Source: Mixophyes australis
Taxonomy: Eukaryota; Chordata; Amphibia; Anura; Limnodynastidae
DNA: 64,000 bases
Reading direction: 5' to 3'
Assembly: GCA_036250195.1 (NCBI GenBank)
Contig: JAVHZZ010000015.1
Location: forward strand, 2,914,001 to 2,978,000
Shown: in pieces, positions 60,280-64,000 of the stretch
Numbering within the stretch: position 1 is the stretch's first letter
Layout: every line of letters starts with the position of its first letter
Notes under the pieces: generated by a model
Database searches by the model: none
Seen by the model: only the letters and a program-made list of their open reading frames with translations
Told to the model about the DNA's origin: nothing
Made by a program: the position numbers and the translations under genes

Positions 60280-60939
60280 GTATCATGATTCGATTCATGA
60301 TTCATGATTCGATTCATGATTCATGATTCATGATTCAATTCATGATTCATGATTCAATTCATGATTCATGATTCGATTTATGATTCATGATTTATGATTC
60401 ATGATTCATGATTCAATTCATGATTCATGATTCGATTCATGATTCATGATTCAATTCATGATTCATGATTCAATTCATGATTCATGATTTATGATTCAAT
60501 TTATGATTCTATTCATGATTCATGATTCGATTCATGATTCATTATTCATGATTCGATTCATGATTCATGATTCAATTCATGATTCATTATTAATTCATGA
60601 TTCAATTCATGTTTCATGATTCAATTCATGATTCATGAGTCATGATTCATTTCATGATTCGATTCATGTTTCATGATTCAATTCATGATTCATGAATTAT
60701 GATTCAATTCATGATTCATGATTCAATTCATGATTCATGATTCGATTTATGATTCATGATTTATGATTCATGATTCATGATTCAATTCATGATTCATGAT
60801 TCAATTCATGATTCATGATTCAATTCATGATTCATGATTTGATTCATTATTCATGAATTATGATTCATGATTCGATTCATGATTCTTGATTCATTTCATG
60901 ATTCATGATTCATGATTCATGATTCAATTCATGATTCAT

Positions 60940-61119
60940 GTTTCGATTCATGATTCATGATTTGATTCATGATTCATGATTCAATTCATGATTCATGATT
61001 CATAATTCATGATTCAATTCATGATTCATGTTTCGATTCATGATTCATGATTTGATTCATGATTCATGATTCAATTCATGATTCATGATTCATAATTCAT
61101 GATTCAGTTCATGATTCAT
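60940..61119 (+). repeat. 90-bp tandem pair around CATGTTTCG
   Basis: CATGTTTCGATTC occurs at 60940 and 61030 with the same following groups (ATTTGATTC, CATAATTC). The first copy ends in CAATTC and the second in CAGTTC, the usual form at this position. The corresponding place in module 12 (near 59,060) has the group once, which accounts for the CATGGTTC offset of 1,970 instead of 1,880 bp. Confidence 0.8.
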
Positions 61120-61707
61120 GATTCATGATTCAATTCATGATTCATGATTAAATTCATGATTCATGATTCGATTCATGATTCATGATTCATGATTCATGAT
61201 TCATGATTCGATTCATGGTTCATGATTTATGATTCAATTCATGATTCATGATTCAATTCATGATTCATGATTCAATTCATGATTTATGATTTATGATTCA
61301 ATTTATGATTCAATTCATGATTCATGATACATGATTCATGATTCATGATTCGATTCATGATTCATGATTCAATTCATGATTCATGATTCATTATTTAATT
61401 CATGATTCAATTCATGATTTATGATTCAATTCATGATTCATGATTCATGATTCATTTCATGATTCATGATTCGATTCATGATTCATGATTCATAATTCAT
61501 GATTCAATTCATGATTCATGATTCGATTCATGATTCATGATTCAATTCATGATTCATGATTCAATTCATGATTCATTTCATGATTCATGATTCAATTCAT
61601 GATTCATGATTTAATTCATGATTCAATTCATGATTCATTTCATGATTCATGATTCAATTCATGATTCATTTCATGATTCATGATTCAATTCATGATTCAT
61701 AATTCAT

Positions 61708-61767
61708 GATTCAATTCATGATTCAATTCATGATTCAATTCATGATTCAATTCATGATTCAATTCAT
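61708..61767 (+). repeat. Five perfect 12-bp (7+5) units in a row
   Basis: GATTCAATTCAT is repeated five times without change. The matching place in module 12 (near 59,393-59,428) has three copies. This is the longest pure 12-bp run I found. As 12 is a multiple of 3, it is also one of the few places where reading frame is conserved between units, but it is far too short to suggest coding. Confidence 0.85.
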
Positions 61768-62617
61768 GATTCATGATGCAATTCATGATTCATTTCATGA
61801 TTCATGATCGATTTATGATTCATGATTCATGATTCATGATTCGATTCATGATTCATGATTCAATTCATGATTTATGATTTATGATTCAATTCATGATTCA
61901 TTTCATGATTCATGATTCAATTCATGATTCATTTCATGATTCATGATTCAATTCATGATTCATGATTCATGATTAGATTCATGATTCAATTCATGATTTA
62001 TTTCATGATTCATGATTCAATTCATGATTCATTTCATGATTCATGATTCATGATTTAATTCATGATTTATGATTCATGATTCAATTCATGATTCATGATT
62101 CGATTTATGATTCATGATTCATTATTCATGATTCATGATTCGATTCATGATTCATGAATCATGATTCGATTCATGATTCATAATTCATGATTCAATTCAT
62201 GATTCATGATTCGATTCATGATTCATAATTCATGATTCAATTCATGATTCATGATTCGATTCATGATTCATGATTCAATTCATGATTCAAGATTCGATTT
62301 ATGATTCATGATTCATTATTCATGATTCATGATTCGATTCATGATTCATGATTCATGATTCGATTCATGATTCATAATTCAGGATTCAATTCATGATTCA
62401 TGATTCAATTCATTATTTATGATTTATGATTCAATTTATGATTCAATTCATGATTTATGATTTATGATTCAATTTATGATTCAATTCATGATTCATGATT
62501 CAATTCATGATTCATGATTCGATTCATTATTCATGATTCATAATTCGATTCATGATTCTTGATTCATTTCATGATTCATGATTCATGATTCAATTCATGA
62601 TTCATATTTCGATTCAT

Positions 62618-64000
62618 GTATCATGATTCGATTCATGATTCATGATTCGATTCATGATTCATGATTCATGATTCAATTCATGATTCATGATTCAATTCAT
62701 GATTCATGATTCGATTTATGATTCATGATTTATGATTCATGATTCATGATTCAATTCATGATTCATGATTCGATTCATGATTCATGATTCAATTCATGAT
62801 TCATGATTCAATTCATGATTCATGATTTATGATTCAATTTATGATTCTATTCATGATTCATGATTCGATTCATGATTCATTATTCATGATTCGATTCATG
62901 ATTCATGATTCAATTCATGATTCATTATTAATTCATGATTCAATTCATGTTTCATGATTCAATTCATGATTCATGAGTCATGATTCATTTCATGATTCGA
63001 TTCATGTTTCATGATTCAATTCATGATTCATGAATTATGATTCAATTCATGATTCAATTCATGATTCATGAATTATGATTCATGATTCGATTCATGATTC
63101 ATGATTCAATTCATGATTCATGATTTGATTCATGATTCATGATTCATGATTCGATTCATGATTCATGATTCAATTCATGATTCATGATTTATGATTCAAT
63201 TCATGATTCGATTCATGATTCATGATTCATGATTCGATTCATGATTCATGATTCGATTCATGATTCATGATTTATGATTCATGATTCGATTCTTGATTCA
63301 TGATTCAAGATTCAATTCATGATTCATGATTCGATTCAAGATTCATGATTCAATTCATGATTTATGATTTATGATTCAATTTATGATTCAATTCATGATT
63401 CATGATTCAATTCATGATTCATGATTCGATTCATGATTCATGATTCAATTCATGATTCATGATTCATGATTCAATTCATGATTCATTTCATGATTCATGA
63501 TTCAATTTATGATTCATGATTCATGATTAAATTCATGATTCATTTCATGATTCATGATTCAATTCATGATTCATGATTCATGATTAGATTCATGATTTAA
63601 TTCATGATTTATTTCATGATTCATGATTCGATTCATGATTCATTTCATGATTCATGTTTCAATTCATGATTCATGATTCGATTCATGATTCATGATTAAA
63701 TTTATGATTCATGATTCGATTTATGATTCATGATTCATTATTCATGATTCATGATTCGATTCATGATTCATGATTCATGATTCGATACATGATTCATAAT
63801 TCATGATTCAATTCATGATTCATGATTCGATTCATGATTCATGATTTAATTCATAATTTATGATTTATGATTCAATTTATGATTCAATTCATGATTTATG
63901 ATTTATGATTCAATTTATGATTCAATTCATGATTCATGATTCAATTCATGAATTATGATTCGATTCATTATTCATGATTCATGATTCATGATTCGATTCA
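62618..64000 (+). repeat. Higher-order module 14, cut by the window end
   Basis: TGAGTCA lies at 62974, then the module departs from modules 12 and 13 at about 63,050 and returns to the front of an ordinary module (CTTGATTC-CAAG group near 63,295, GATTAGATTC near 63,583, CGATTTATG near 63,719, CATTATTCATG after it). The last base lies inside an ordinary heptamer run, so the array continues to the right. Confidence 0.8.

Larger units (their letters stand above)
60280..62617 (+). repeat. Higher-order module 13 (2,338 bp, short)
   Basis: TGAGTCA 60636, CATGGTTC 61217, CATGATAC 61326, ATCGAT 61807. The front copies module 12. The back part from CATGATAC to ATCGAT is like 57,151-57,634 and is absent from module 12. 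Its ATCGAT, TGTATCATG and TGAGTCA markers all lie 2,338 bp from their neighbours (59469/61807, 60280/62618, 60636/62974). Confidence 0.8.
1..64000 (+). repeat. Satellite array of heptamer ATTCATG with 5-bp variant units
   Basis: The entire window is a tandem array of ATTCATG (equivalently TCATGAT), read in one orientation from first to last base. At short intervals the 7-mer is replaced by a 5-mer: ATTCA (junction CAATTC), ATTCG (junction CGATTC), or the form giving CATTTCATG. This yields 12-, 19- and 26-bp composite units. Common single-base variants are TTATG, CATAATTC, CATTATTC and GATTTAATTC. No stretch of 50 bp escapes the pattern and no homopolymer exceeds five bases. GC is about 27 percent as estimated from unit composition. 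In an uninterrupted heptamer run every frame meets TGA within 21 bp on both strands, and interruptions only shift frames, so I call no coding sequence. Heterochromatic eukaryotic satellite is the best class. The host and the chromosomal position (centromere, sex or B chromosome) cannot be read from the sequence. Confidence 0.98.

Noticed and set aside
1..64000. Possible protein-coding genes using the many ATG codons
   Set aside because: The heptamer frame reads ATG ATT CAT GAT TCA TGA, so each start is closed after five codons in uninterrupted arrays, and the reverse strand also meets TGA within 21 bp. The 5-bp units only shift frames. Short open stretches in 12-bp runs are by-products.
1..64000. 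CRISPR array, suggested by regular short repeats
   Set aside because: There are no unique spacers; the material between repeats is the same repeat. No cas-like or leader sequence is present.
1..64000. Telomeric repeat
   Set aside because: The unit is not G-rich on either strand and does not resemble TTAGGG, TTTAGGG, TTAGG or other known telomere units. The array also shows multi-kilobase higher-order structure.
1..64000. Human-type HSat2/HSat3 (CATTC) satellite
   Set aside because: Both share an ATTC core, but here the base unit is a 7-mer with CATGATTC steps, GGAAT-type pentamer runs are absent, and CATTC itself is not the period.
1..64000. Centromere protein B box in the CG-containing units
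   Set aside because: The TTCG in CATGATTCGATTC is not followed by the GC-rich part of the known box, and no such sequence is visible in the window.
1..64000. Helical phasing (three heptamers equal 21 bp, two turns of DNA) as a designed curvature signal
   Set aside because: The frequent 5-bp units break the 21-bp register every one to three heptamers, so phasing is not maintained.

Overview
All 64,000 bases are one continuous, AT-rich simple-sequence satellite. Every line of the window is built from the heptamer ATTCATG, always in the same orientation, interrupted at short intervals by 5-base variants of the same unit: ATTCA, ATTCG, and a third form seen as CATTTCATG. The common composite units are 7+5 (12 bp), 7+7+5 (19 bp) and 7+7+7+5 (26 bp). 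I see no gene, RNA gene, transposon, CRISPR array or unique-sequence island. Uninterrupted heptamer arrays carry TGA in every frame on both strands, so long open frames are not expected. Nothing names the species. Satellite DNA of this length and purity points to eukaryotic constitutive heterochromatin (pericentromeric, sex-chromosomal or B-chromosomal), but that is inference.

Above the 7/5-bp level there is a second layer of order. Rare point variants (for example TGTATCATG, TGAGTCA, CGATGCATG, CGAGATTC, GTGTTTCG, CATGGTTC, CATGATAC, CATAGTTT, GATCGATT) recur in a fixed order and spacing, which defines a higher-order repeat of about 5 kb. I use TGTATCATG as an arbitrary module start. Modules then begin near 691, 3820, 8775, 19287, 22668, 24949, 29753 (variant marker), 35486, 40629, 44612, 50715, 58400, 60280 and 62618. 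Modules at 3820-8774, 24949-29752 and 35486-40628 are near full length (4.8-5.1 kb). The others are shortened by deletion or lengthened by internal duplication.

A third layer is nested segmental duplication inside the array. Direct copies are offset by 64, 90, 353, 585, 1422, 1880, 2281, 2338, about 2.6-2.8 kb, about 3.1-3.2 kb, about 5.7 kb, about 6.1 kb, 6.55 kb, about 8.6-9.1 kb, about 15.5 kb, 21.2 kb and 25.3 kb. Marker positions agree to the base over kilobases between many copies, and indels are usually sums of 5-, 7-, 12-, 19- or 26-bp units. This is the record expected of repeated unequal exchange or replication slippage in a homogenising satellite.

By region: 1-8.8 kb holds two related modules. 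8.8-19.3 kb is a composite with a clean 1422-bp tandem duplication and a CATAGTTT-bearing block. 18.7-24.1 kb is a second copy of 3.2-10.2 kb with an internal deletion. 22.5-26.4 kb is a 2281-bp-offset duplication with a nested 585-bp one. 27-39.6 kb holds 5.7- and 6.5-kb-offset copies. 42.9-54.7 kb is a 6.1-kb-offset pair. 54.7-64 kb contains the shortest modules and the most local duplications. The array runs off both ends of the window.
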